Shown: positions 22,807-35,385 of the stretch, one piece after another | How positions within the stretch are numbered: the first letter of the stretch is position 1 | How the letters are laid out: the number at the start of each line of letters is the position of its first letter | Assembly: GCF_024679095.1 (NCBI RefSeq) | Contig: NW_026111834.1 | Location: 230,001-294,000 of the forward strand | Source: Eriocheir sinensis | Lineage: Eukaryota; Arthropoda; Malacostraca; Decapoda; Varunidae | Direction of reading: 5' to 3' | DNA: 64,000 nt | The notes under the pieces: model-generated | Seen by the model: only the letters and a program-made list of their open reading frames with translations | The model's database searches: none | Told to the model about the DNA's origin: nothing | Made by a program: the position numbers and the translations under genes

Positions 22807-23682
22807 TAACAGTAATTGCATTAGAGCAGAAGTAAACAAAGTATTACAATTATTAATGAAGACACTAATGATATTAAATGTAAGCAGTAGTTGATAGTAT
22901 AACACAAGTAATATGAATATATTAAACACAAGAATATTATACTGATACTAATTATACTAGCAATAAATAAATAATGGCAACGCTAATAATAGTAATATAT
23001 TGCAGTATATGCATATTATAATAATAATAATAATAGGTTACAATAATGTTAGTTTATATTGTAAAATAAAACATTAACTGATTTATATATAAAATTTAAG
23101 CTTTTAAAGGCGCGGTTGGCCTGTTTTCTTTACGTTAACATATGTTTGCATCATCATGATATGTTAAGTATGATGAGTGTACCAGGGATATGAACAGTGC
23201 ATTGGCACCGATTCGACGACATCAGTCAACACCGCCCCACCGCACCGTGTATGCAGTTGTTCGCGGGTCATTCGCCACCACCGGTTTTTCACTCTTTCAG
23301 CAAGCAATTAACCAACATACAGTAGATTAAATATACGTTAAAGAGAACCGCATAGTTTGGGAGGTGTGAGGCGAGCCTCTTTGTCGCTGGCAACCCTCTG
23401 TCCCAGCCCACATCAATGTCAGAGGTCAGGTGGGCATCGACGGCTCACCCGCCGTTCTATCCAGATGCCTAAACCCGTGTGTTTTACGATATTTCTAAAT
23501 CGGCTAACAACACTAGACACGAACCCACGTTCATCGAACTTTCCTTGCTGCTTTCCTTGCTGCACTGATATTCACTTCCTTAATCACCAATTATTTTAGA
23601 GGCTCAAGGTGCTGGTACCTGTGAAAAAACAGCAGGAAATAGAGCGACCCACATCACTCTGTTTTCTCACCAAGGCTAATCG
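22803..23682. other. AT-rich then unassigned sequence
   Basis: To about 23,100 it is very AT-rich with ATA and AATA words. From 23,100 to 23,682 it is of normal composition. No gene, RNA or repeat is recognised. Confidence 0.5.
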
Positions 23683-24043
<361 letters not shown>

Positions 24044-24124
24044 CTTAGAGATTTTCATATAATCAATAATATCAGAACAGCTGTCGTTACTTTTACAGTA
24101 TAAGGTCACTGAATTATAGGAGGA

Positions 24125-24815
24125 GGTATGTGGGGAGTTACATGGGTGGCAGATTTGGGTGGAGTTATGGGTGTGGATTTGGGTGGGTGCTGGAGTTTAT
24201 GGGTGTGCTGGGTGTGGGTGTGCCGGTGGGTTATGGGTGTGGGTGGTGGGTGTGGAGTTATGGTGTGGTGGAGTTATGGGTGTGGTTGGGTGGGTGTGGG
24301 TTATGGGTGTGGGTGTGGGTGTGGGTATAGGTGTGGAGTGAGCTATATGGGTGTTGGTGGGTGGGTGTGGGTTATGGTGTGTGATTGTGTGTGGGTGGGT
24401 GGGTGTGGATGTGGGTGGGTGGGTGTGGGTGTGGGGGTGTGGGTGTGGGTGTATGTGGGTGGGTGGGTGTGGGTGGGTGGATGGGTGTGGGTTATGGGTG
24501 TGGGTGTGGGTGTAGTGTTGGTGAGCTATGGGTGTGGGTGGGTGGGTGTGGGTGTGGATGTGGGTGGGCTATGGGTGTGGGTGGGTGGGTGTGGGATATG
24601 GGTGTGGGTGTGGGTGTGGGTGTAGGTGTGGGTGTGGGTGTGGGAGGGTGGGTATGGGTTATGGGTGTGGGTGTGGGTTATGGGTGTAGGTGTTGGTGTG
24701 GGTGTAGGTGTTGGTGTGGGTGGATGGGTGTGGGTTATAGGTGTGGGTGTGGGTTATGGGTGTAGGTGGGTGGGTGTGGGTGGGTTATGGGTGTGCGTGT
24801 GGGTGGGTGTGAGCG
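24125..24815 (+). repeat. G-rich (GGGTGT)n minisatellite
   Basis: About 690 bp built from GGGTGTGGGTG, GGGTTATGGGTGT and GTGGGTGGGTG, with almost no C on the plus strand. Long frames of Gly, Val and Trp (24,128-24,625 and 24,385-24,765) come from the repeat. Several stretches have four or more GGG runs separated by one to three bases. Confidence 0.95.
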
Positions 24816-25073
24816 GAGTACTAAATATTACTTTAATAATGTACACATACAAAAACAGGTTTACATGAAAAACGAGATGCTGAAGTGCACATCAGTTTTA
24901 CGTATATAAACATGGAGCCAAAGAAAGTGAGATAGAGATAAATGAGAGAGACTCATAGATACATACATATGTACACGCAATACGGTATGTGTTGGGGGTT
25001 GGGGGAGAGTAGGGGAGTAGATATAATATCAACTGATTAAATAATTACATAAGCATTATACCTGTTAAAATAA
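24816..25073. other. Unassigned AT-rich spacer
   Basis: No feature recognised. Confidence 0.5.
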
Positions 25074-25764
<691 letters not shown>

Positions 25765-26020
25765 CCCGGTAGCTCAGTTGATAGAAAGTCGGCCTTACAA
25801 CCAGAAGGACCGGGGTTCGATTCCCCAGCCGGGTGAAGATAAATTGGGTTAATCTTCTTTCACGTGTAGCCCCTGTTCACCTAGCAGTGAGTAGGTACGC
25901 GACGTCCGGCAAGGAGTTGTGACCTCGTTGTCGCGGTGTGTTGTGTGTGAGTGGTCTCAGCCCTACCCAAAGATCGGTAGTTCTGTGCTCCTCCGTAGGG
26001 GAACGGCTGGCTGTCTCGAG

Positions 26021-27129
26021 CATAGCTGGGCGTTATCGCGATAAGTTATCGCGATACTTTATCGCTGATAACAAAATCGGGTTATCGGCCATCCGCTACT
26101 TATTTAAATATATATCGGTATCTTCGTTACTTTTGTAACCAAACTAGCTATAATCACTACTTTTTTCCGCCTCAGAAAAAAAAAAAACGTCTCCTCCCTA
26201 CTGCGCATGCGTGGCCGGGCGCCCGGTGTTGTATGAAAAAACTTCGGGGTATGAAATATCTTCGTGTGAAGAGATTTCATACTTAGATCATCAACATTAA
26301 AAAAACTAAGTTATGTTTTATATTAGACTCAAAAGTCAATATATCAAACTTTGCCCCCAAAATGATTATTCACTGCCTCAAATTTGATATTCCGTATTCG
26401 TTTGTGAGCATGTCATGGTATTGAAGGCACCCGGTGTTGTGTTATTTGGTGTTCCAGCGTCAAAAGCTGGCGCTTTTGTTTACAAACACTGGTCTCTCGT
26501 GAACTGCGCATGTTCAGACCAGTAAGTGAAACCCTGTACAGTCTCACAAAAGCTTTTAACACATTAAGAGTTGCTGGAAGGCTGAATCAGACATACAGTA
26601 CCACTATCCTCGCTGTTTCTAGAACGTCACTCGGTACATATAAATACAACTCGTACAGAGTGTCGTTCTAGAAACAACGAGATAATGATATGGTACTAAC
26701 ATGTCTGATTCAGCCTACAATTAAAAGCTTTGTGAACTATGCAAATCTACTGCTGGTCTGAGCACAGTCCTGAACTCAATGTTGCTTAATGGACGCTGAT
26801 AAATAACCAACTCAAACATTCTAGTAATACCGCCGTCCATAGGTACGTGTCAACGCGTGGTTTTCGGGTTTTGTAAGTTTTCTAAAATACAGATAATGAA
26901 AATTTGAATTCATCTATGTTTTCTATTTGAAATATGAATATAGTATCGTTTTCACCTATCGGACTTATCGCTAACTAGTATCAAATTGTGGATTTATATC
27001 AGGTATCGGTTATCGGTTATTGGCTATATTTGTGTCTCCAGTTAACGAATATCGGTTATCACCGATAAGGTTTTCATTATCAGTTATCGGTTATCAGGAA
27101 TAAGGTTTTCTGTTATAGTGCCAGCTATG
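26021..27129. mobile_element. Non-autonomous hAT element with 8-bp target duplication
   Basis: The element begins CATAGCTGG (26,021) and ends CCAGCTATG (27,129), a perfect 9-bp terminal inverted repeat. It is flanked on both sides by GTCTCGAG (26,013-26,020 and 27,130-27,137). An 8-bp duplication with CA...TG ends is diagnostic of the hAT superfamily. Both subterminal regions are filled with TTATCG and CGATAA words (GTTATCGCGATAAGTTATCG on the left, ATCGGTTATCACCGATAA on the right), the usual transposase-binding clusters. No transposase is present, so it depended on another element. It sits inside a SINE and therefore inserted later. Confidence 0.9.
26513..26762. repeat. Foldback hairpin inside the hAT element
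   Basis: AGGCTGAATCAGACAT at 26,579 pairs with ATGTCTGATTCAGCCT at 26,701, and TGTTTCTAGAACG pairs with CGTTCTAGAAACA further in. The loop arms CACTC.GTAC and GTAC.GAGTG also pair. Outside this, CACAAAAGCTTTTAA pairs with TTAAAAGCTTTGTG and CAGACCAG with CTGGTCTG. The total is a near-palindrome of about 250 bp. Confidence 0.88.
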
Positions 27130-27186
27130 GTCTCGAGAGAGACCGCAGCGAACCAAGAGTTAATTCACACACAAACACACACACAC

Positions 27187-27254
<68 letters not shown>

Positions 27255-27263
27255 CTCCACCAC

Positions 27264-27780
27264 ATTCAAAACTGTGACATTCAATTCATACAATTTCTAT
27301 GGGAATTCTGCGTGCTAGTAGGGCGTGTGTGGAGCATCTCAAGGTCGCAGTGCAGGGAGGGATGAATGTGTGCCTCTGAGCAGTGCGGCGGGCAGCGCGG
27401 TGTGTGTGTGTGTGTGTGTCCTCCTCAGTGTGTCCAGGCAGCCGTCACTGAGAATGCGAGGAATGCGGCGGTGGACTTTAAACCGGGGTACGCGAGGGTC
27501 CGTGGGAACGCTTTTGAATGACGCGGCGCCGGCTATTTATAGATTTGAGGCCATTACTCGCGTGCTCTCAGGAGGGCTGCTGCCCCTGATGGTCCATGAC
27601 GCAGCCTATTAGCGACATCAGCACGGCACAGGGAGTCTTCTTGCTGCTATACAGGCTAATCAGCAAAGTGTAATACCCGGGCCTGTCTTCCTGAACATAT
27701 CGGTGTCTCAGTTCGCCTGTTTTGAAAACCTCTCGTTGACGTTGCTGGGATTGTCGTGGACTGTTTCGTTATTTCGGCGT
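27264..27780. other. GC-rich unassigned block
   Basis: Relatively CpG-rich sequence with a (GT)n run at about 27,400-27,420 and a TATTTATAG word at about 27,533. The longest frame (27,325-27,612, 95 codons) matches nothing I know. It might be an old promoter or exon, but there is no firm support. Confidence 0.4.
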
Positions 27781-28145
27781 TCCTTCTCCTCCTCCTTTTC
27801 ATTCTCATCTTTCTATTTCTCATTCATCACAGTCTTCCTTATTCTGTCTTCCTCCTCCTCCTCATCATCATCATAATCATCATCATCATCCCCTTCCTCC
27901 GTCCACCTTCTCATTTATTTGTCTACTTCTTTTTCATATTGTCTCTCTTCTCCCCTCCTCCTCCTCCTCCTCCTCCTCCTCCTCCTCTTCCTCTTCTCGT
28001 TCCTCCGTCCACCTTCTCATTTATCTTTCTACTTCTTTTTCATATTGTCTCTCTTCTCTTCTTTTCTCTCCTCCTCCTCCTCCTCCTCTTCCTCTTCTCG
28101 TTCCTCCGTCCACCTTCTCATTTATCTTTCTACTTCTTTTTCACT
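27781..28145. repeat. (CTC)n-rich ~100-bp tandem repeat
   Basis: CTCCGTCCACCTTCTCATTT recurs at about 27,898, 28,002 and 28,104. Each copy is followed by ACTTCTTTTTCATATTGTCTCTCTTC and a (CTC)n run. ATC repeats precede it (27,865-27,890). Confidence 0.9.
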
Positions 28146-28159
28146 CAGGAAGGCTTTAC

Positions 28160-28475
28160 CATGACTCATCTCCTCTCTCCGAAAATAAGATGACTCAAAA
28201 GGAATATAGCGTGACTCACCTCTTCTCTGCAAGCATTATATGACTCAGAAAGACTTGTGTGACACACCTTCCCTGCATACATAAGCCGACTCAGGAGGGA
28301 CCTCGTGTGACTCACCTCTCTGCATGCTTGAAGTAATGAGTTAACCCCGTAGACTAAAGGAGAATGCATGCATATTTGTGAGTCATTGAAATATAGACTT
28401 TGGGAGAATTTGAGTCAGTGAAGGGAGGAAGGAATGGAGAGGGGGAGGAGGAAAGGGATGAGTCATGAGTCAGTA
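28160..28475. repeat. Cluster of nine TGASTCA heptamers on a ~50-bp repeat
   Basis: TGACTCA occurs at 28,162, 28,191, 28,212, 28,241 and 28,308, and TGAGTCA at 28,379, 28,411, 28,459 and 28,466. The first five follow a degenerate repeat of about 50 bp (with words CACCTCTYTCTGCA). TGASTCA is the bZIP AP-1 consensus, so these are possible binding sites, but function is not shown. Confidence 0.75.
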
Positions 28476-28499
28476 ACTGTTGTATAAGGTGGATGATGA

Positions 28500-28675
28500 G
28501 AGAGAGAGAGAGATGCCTTTAGCGTAGTGTATTAGCCCTAGTAAGGAGGAGGAGGAGGAGGAGGAGTATAATAAGAGAATAAATAAGATTCGGAGGAAGG
28601 AAAAAAAAGGGCCGTGGGGGAGTAAATAAAGAAAGAGAAGGAATAAGAGGATTGGGAAGAGGAGAAGGAGGAGGA
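28500..28675. repeat. Purine-rich GA/GGA repeats
   Basis: (AG)n at 28,500-28,512, (GGA)n at 28,542-28,565 and scattered GGAAGGA words. Confidence 0.85.
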
Positions 28676-28960
28676 GGAATACATAGGAATACATAGAAAG
28701 AACAGACACCAGAAGACCTATCGGTCTGGCGAGGTGTCTGTTTACTACTACTACTAGTAATCTACGTGTGGTAGGATGGGACATAAAGATGAAGGCTCCT
28801 CCCCACCACCTCTCCCTCCGGCAACGTGCCGGCAGGAAATAGTTAGAACACCATGTACCTTTAAGGAAGAAAGGGACATGGAAATTTCTGATAAAGAGAA
28901 ATAAGAGGAAATTACTGCCCTTAACACACTACTGGTAACCCCTAAGCTGTGGGGAAAATG
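28676..28960 (-). mobile_element. LINE 3' UTR fragment with terminal hairpin
   Basis: A hairpin formed by CAGACACC and GGTGTCTG, enclosing AGAAGACC and GGTCTGGC (28,704-28,742), is preceded by ACATAGGAATACATAGAAAG. The same arrangement, with different bases, occurs at 30,060-30,110 at the 3' end of a recognisable CR1-like LINE. I therefore read this as a related 3' UTR on the minus strand. No coding part is visible. Confidence 0.5.
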
Positions 28961-28969
28961 ACTTCATTA

Positions 28970-29960
28970 TATAAGAACCTAAGAACATAGAAATACAGGA
29001 GACTGGAAGAGGACAGTGGCCTACACTGGGCAGCCCCAGAATCCCCACTAAGACCCACGATGGGTGAGGTGTAGTTTCAGGGGCACAGGTGGAAGCTTGA
29101 TCCTCGTTTTACCAGCAGTACTAGGCACGCACCAGTAACCTGTCACCTTACTGCACACCTCCTCCACCTGTCATGCGGACATTAACTGTTGCTTTACTCT
29201 ATTTTTGACTTTCGCTACTTGCAATCTAGGATGTGGGGGAGAATTATATGAATATAGGTTGAGGTCGTGCTGCAATCTGTCTGAAAACATGCGAAAAAGG
29301 GTCAGTATAATCTTATATCCATGAAGTACTTATCCAAAGAAGACTTAAAGCTATTGATACTCTGTGCGCTAACTACTGACGGTGAGTCTATTCAATGATC
29401 GACGACTCTGTTATTGAAAATAACTTCTGTGCACCAATGTGTTACATCGATTTCCTTTTAACTGCATACCGTTGCTGCGTGTTCTTGTGTTGGTGTCTCT
29501 CTGAAATATACTATCTGGGTTAATGTTGTCGAATCCATTAAGGATTTTGAACACTTCAATTAAGTCCCCTCTTATCCTTCGCTTTTTAGGAAAACATATC
29601 TAAACGCTTTAAACGCTCGTCATATGGCAAGTTTCGGAGCACAGGAATTTGTTTGGTTGCTCGTCGCTGTATCTTTTCTAGCAAAACTTGATCTTTGATA
29701 TAGTTCGGTGACCAGAACTGAACGGCGTGTTCTAGGTGTGTTCTTACTAATGCTAAATATAATCTCTTCATAAGTTCGGGTGATTTATCATCAAAGTTTT
29801 TTTAGATTAATCCCAACATCATATTGGCTTTTTTACTCGCTGCAGAACATTGATCACTCATTTTAAGAGTGTTACTGATAATGACACCAAGATCTTTTTC
29901 GTGTTTTAATTCGCTGAGCTCATGTCCTTGAATCTGATATTTAAAGTTCGGATTTTTTCA
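28970..29960 (-). mobile_element. CR1-like LINE fragment
   Basis: The plus-strand start (ATAAGAACCTAAGAACATAG) resembles the 8-bp repeat tail of the copies at 25,074 and 37,641. On the minus strand the distal reverse transcriptase region is readable: LYLALVRTHLEHAVQFWSP, then KIQRRATKQIPVLRNLPYDE (29,771-29,586), then RGDLIEVFKILNGFDNINP and further 3' RTRSNGMQLK in other frames. Stops and frameshifts are present. The 3' UTR (28,970-29,330) differs from the other two copies, so this is a separate subfamily. Confidence 0.75.
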
Positions 29961-30044
29961 CCTCTGTGCATTAAATAAGGAGGTGAATGAAAAAGGAGAG
30001 AAGGAGGAATAAGCAAACGAGAATGAAATAGAGAGAGAGAGAGA

Positions 30045-30905
30045 TTTACATAGATAGATTTACATAGAAAATCAGACCACACAGACCCCATGGTCCAGAC
30101 TAGGTGGTCTGTCCTTAAACCTAAGTGATTTTACATTAATCAGAAGGCTCCAAAACGTTGCATTTCTACTCTAGTTGATATTAAGTTGAAGGAAGTGACG
30201 GTCGAGCTTATTTTTGAAGGAGTCAATCGTGTTACATTGGACCACTGACGGTGGAAGCTTATTCCATTCTCGCACTACAACGTTGGTGAAGAAAAATTTG
30301 GTGCAGTCTGAATTTACTTGTCTACATTTGAGTTTTACGCCATTGTTCCTCTTGCGCAAAGTGTCATCGATCATAAACAATGTTGATCTGTCTACATTCG
30401 TGAAACCATTAAGTATTTTAAGACATTCGATCAGTTTTCCTCGGAGGCGACGTTTCTCAAGAGAACATATTAAGTGAAAGCCTTTCTTCGTAGGATTTGT
30501 TGCGCAAGGAAGGGATCATTTCGTTGCCGACGCTGAACACCTTCTAATTTAGCAATATCCTTTGCATGGTGGGGAGACCAAAACTGTCATATTCCAAGTG
30601 GGGTCTGACTAAACTATTGTAGAGCAGGTATTACATCTTTATTCTTGAATAAAAGTTTCTTTTAATGAAGCCCAACATTCTGTTCGCTTTATTTGCTGCA
30701 TCGATGCATTGCTGTGAAATTTGAGGTTTGACGCGATTTTGATCCCCAAGTCCTTGACGCATTGAACGCTGTTGAGTTTAACGCCGACATTTCGTAATCG
30801 AACTTCTTATTCCTCGTTCAACTTGAAGAACCTGGCACTTGCTTACGTTAAAGGGCATCTCCCATCTATCCGACCAAGCTGAAATTTTGTGCAAATCCTC
30901 AAGAG
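30045..30905 (-). mobile_element. CR1-like LINE fragment, second subfamily
   Basis: On the minus strand, starting near 30,905: EDLHKISAWSDRWEMPFNVS (the post-catalytic region of the palm), ANKANRMLGFIKRN, LYNSLVRPHLEYDSFG, IPSLRNKSYEERLS, LIECLKILNGFTNVDRS, and the intact C terminus (30,380-30,171) with FFTNVVVREWNKLPPSVV and FKNKLDRHF. The 3' end has the hairpin CAGACCAC...GTGGTCTG and the tail words TTTACATAGA. Frameshifts make it non-functional. Confidence 0.82.
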
Positions 30906-30949
30906 ACAAAGAAAGACAAAAAAACTAGATATTAGATTCCATAGAGTAC

Positions 30950-31270
30950 AGACGAAAGGAAGAAAGAGAGAGAGGGAGAGAGAAGAGAAGGAAGAGAGGA
31001 GAGGGAGAGGAGAAAGAGGATTGTACTATGGGGCGAAAATTAGCTAAGGGATGAGTCTGTGGTGAGGAGAGAAAGGAGAGAAGGGGAGAGGGTGAAGGAA
31101 AGCGAAATGGGAGAGGAAAGTAAATGAAGGGAGGAAGGGGATGAGGCTAAGACAGGGAGGGGAAGGGAGAGGAAGGGAGAGGGTGACGGAAAGCGAAGGG
31201 AAAGGGAAGGTAAGTGTGGGGCAGGAAGGGAGAGATAAAGGGAAGGGAGGAAGAGGAGAAGCGGGGAGGA

Positions 31271-31302
<32 letters not shown>

Positions 31303-31305
31303 ACT
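30950..31305. repeat. Purine-rich GGGA/GA block
   Basis: GGGAGAGG and GGAAGGGAGA words ending in (GA)n at about 31,277-31,301. Confidence 0.85.
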
Positions 31306-31587
<282 letters not shown>

Positions 31588-31763
31588 ACAAGTGGATATT
31601 TTCATATATTTTAGACCGTTTTTGGGAGATTATTTTTTATTTTCTACCTGGCTCTCATACATACGTACATACATACATACATATACATACATACAGATGG
31701 TTGAATTCATGCACTTCTAGATATCGTTTGGGAGTTTTGTATTTTGGAGAGTTTAAAAGTTCG

Positions 31764-31892
<129 letters not shown>

Positions 31893-32074
31893 TCGATCAC
31901 CAGCCATTCGACCAACCAACCTACAAGCCAACATCACCTCCCCTTCCCCTCCTTCCCTCCCTCCTTTGTTAGCTTCTAAAGACCCCGTACGTAAGTTCTC
32001 TCCATATTCCTTCTTCCGTTCTTTCATTGTTCTCTTACCTCCATTCCTCCTATCCCTCCCTCTTCTCTTTATTT
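31893..32074. other. Pyrimidine-rich spacer
   Basis: C/T-rich low-complexity sequence with no gene. Confidence 0.5.
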
Positions 32075-32312
32075 ATCTAACTTTACCGTACCTTACCTAA
32101 CCTAACATTACCTGACCTAACCTAAGCAACAATCTAACCTGACTCTTCCTTACCTTACCTAACCTTACCTAACCTAACCAATCCCATACCTCCCCTTACC
32201 TAATCTTACCTTACCTAAGTTAACCTAACCTTAGCTAACCTAACCTTTCCTAACCTTATCTAATCTTATCTAAACCTTACCCAGCCTAACGTAGCCTAAC
32301 CTAACCTCCTAC
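32075..32312. repeat. Degenerate CCTAA-rich tract (interstitial telomere-like)
   Basis: About 240 bp made of CCTAA, CCTTA and CTAAC words, e.g. CTTACCTAACCTAACC and GCTAACCTAACCTTTCC. CCTAA is the complement of TTAGG, the common arthropod telomere repeat. The pure CCTAA runs are only two or three units long, so this is a diverged tract, not a telomere. Confidence 0.65.
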
Positions 32313-32354
32313 ATCTGTTTTTGGTGTCCTGTTATCCTTTCTCCTTCATTTTAA

Positions 32355-34002
<1,648 letters not shown>

Positions 34003-34339
34003 TGCCTCCACTCACTCAGTAATTCAAGCGATGGATTCCTGCACAGTCTCCCCTCACCCCTCAGCTCCTTTGTTTTTCCCATAAGTTTTCAAGCAGCACA
34101 CCCTCACCCTAGGTATATAACACGACCAGGGGATATTACTGGAACAGCGATACGACGTATAACTCACTCTCTCCTGCAGATTTCCCTATATCTCCTTCCT
34201 CTTCTGCCAGGGACCCAGACCAGAGACCGCTTTGATGTGCTTTCTTCTTCTCCTTCCCAAACTTGTAACACGGACGTCTTCTTCTTCCTGCGCCAGGTCG
34301 TATCACCCGGTTTAGTCTTGATCTAGAGAAACGGCGGAT
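34003..34339. other. No gene seen
   Basis: Unique sequence without a recognised feature. Longest frames are incidental. Confidence 0.5.
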
Positions 34340-34830
34340 ACGTGGTCAAGGAGAGAGAGAAAAGATGCTGCGTGAGATGGAGAGGTAAGATGGAAGGAAG
34401 CATCATGGGTTAGGGAACAGAATAAGGCTGGATATATTACGATTAAGACTAAGGAGTGGGCTTGGGCACGTCGTGTTATGGGTAGAAATGATGACAGACG
34501 GACAACCAAAGATGCTGCGTGAGATGGAGAGGTACGATGGAAGGAAGCATCATGGGTTAGGAGAACAGTATAAGGTTGGCGATGTTAAGATTAAGCTAAA
34601 AGATGACTTACGGTGGTCGTTTCATGGGTAGAAATGATGACAGACGGACAACCAAAGATGCTGCGTGGGATGGAGTGGTAATGGAAGGAAGCGAGCGAGC
34701 GTCACGGGTTTTGAGACAGAATAAGGTTGGAGATGTTAAGATCGAGCGTAAGAAGTGGACTTGTGGAGGTCGTATTATGTGTAGAAATGATGACAGACGA
34801 ATAACCGAGGATGCTGGGTAAGACGAAGAG
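34340..34830. repeat. ~148-bp tandem repeat, three and a half copies
   Basis: AGATGCTGCGTGAGATGGAG starts units at 34,363, 34,510 and 34,655, with a diverged unit at about 34,809. Units share GGAAGGAAGCATCATGGG, AGAATAAGGTTGGAGATG and GTAGAAATGATGACAGACGG. In one frame each unit reads a GRNDDRRTTKDA-like stretch, faintly similar to the C terminus of some LINE proteins, but the period changes frame between copies. Confidence 0.85.
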
Positions 34831-35377
34831 ATAGAAAAGAAGGAACAAATAAAGAAAAGAAAGAAGAACAGGAGGAAAGGAGGAGATAGAGAGAGGAAAC
34901 AAGAGACAAAGACAGAGAGAAAGCAACAGAGAAAGGAAAAAAAAAAAAAAAAGAAGAAGAAGTAGTAGATGAAAGTCAAGTCATAGATAATTTGCCAGGA
35001 CAGAATGGAGTACACTGAGAGGCGAAAGACAGGTAGAGAATGTGAGTTAGTTAAATACATATAAAACTGAATCTGTATATCTTAGCTTGGGAGTGTTAGC
35101 GTAGCAGCCACACACTATTACATTTGTTCACGATCTTAGGCAAGGGAAAGTTTAATATATATAAGACTTACTGACACTCGTATGTTTTAAGCCCCAAATA
35201 TTACCTAGAGAAAAGTTAGAAATGATGTTAATCGATAGTGTTGTGTTTGGAATAGTTAATCAGTGACCCATCGAACTTTTACTCTCCTGAACTAAAGAAA
35301 GTGAGAGTATGATGTAACTAATATTATAATAAGCTTAACGCCTCATTGAAATATTGCCAAAATAGGAAAAAGTGATG
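34831..35377. other. Purine-rich then AT-rich, no gene seen
   Basis: AGAAAG-type purine sequence with an A-run (34,938-34,953), then AT-rich DNA. Confidence 0.5.
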
Positions 35378-35385
35378 ACTTATAT

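Larger units (their letters stand above)
25765..27263 (+). mobile_element. tRNA-derived SINE, split by a hAT insertion
   Basis: The head at 25,765-25,837 looks like a tRNA: GGCCCGGTAGCTCAGTTGAT contains the A box and GGGGTTCGATTCCCCAG the B box. The D-arm and anticodon stem are mispaired, so it is a tRNA relic rather than a gene; the loop would give a TAC anticodon. The body (CCTGTTCACCTAGCAGTGAG and GAGTGGTCTCAGCCCTACCC) runs to 26,020. It resumes at 27,138 after the inserted element and ends in a (CA)n tail at about 27,166-27,263. RNA polymerase III transcription from the internal A and B boxes is what such elements normally use. Confidence 0.8.

Noticed and set aside
25765..25837. tRNA gene (TAC anticodon)
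   Set aside because: The A and B boxes are good, but the D-arm and anticodon stem do not pair and the sequence continues into a SINE body.
27530..27545. TATA-box promoter (TATTTATAG)
   Set aside because: An isolated word in an AT-varied region with no downstream gene to support it.
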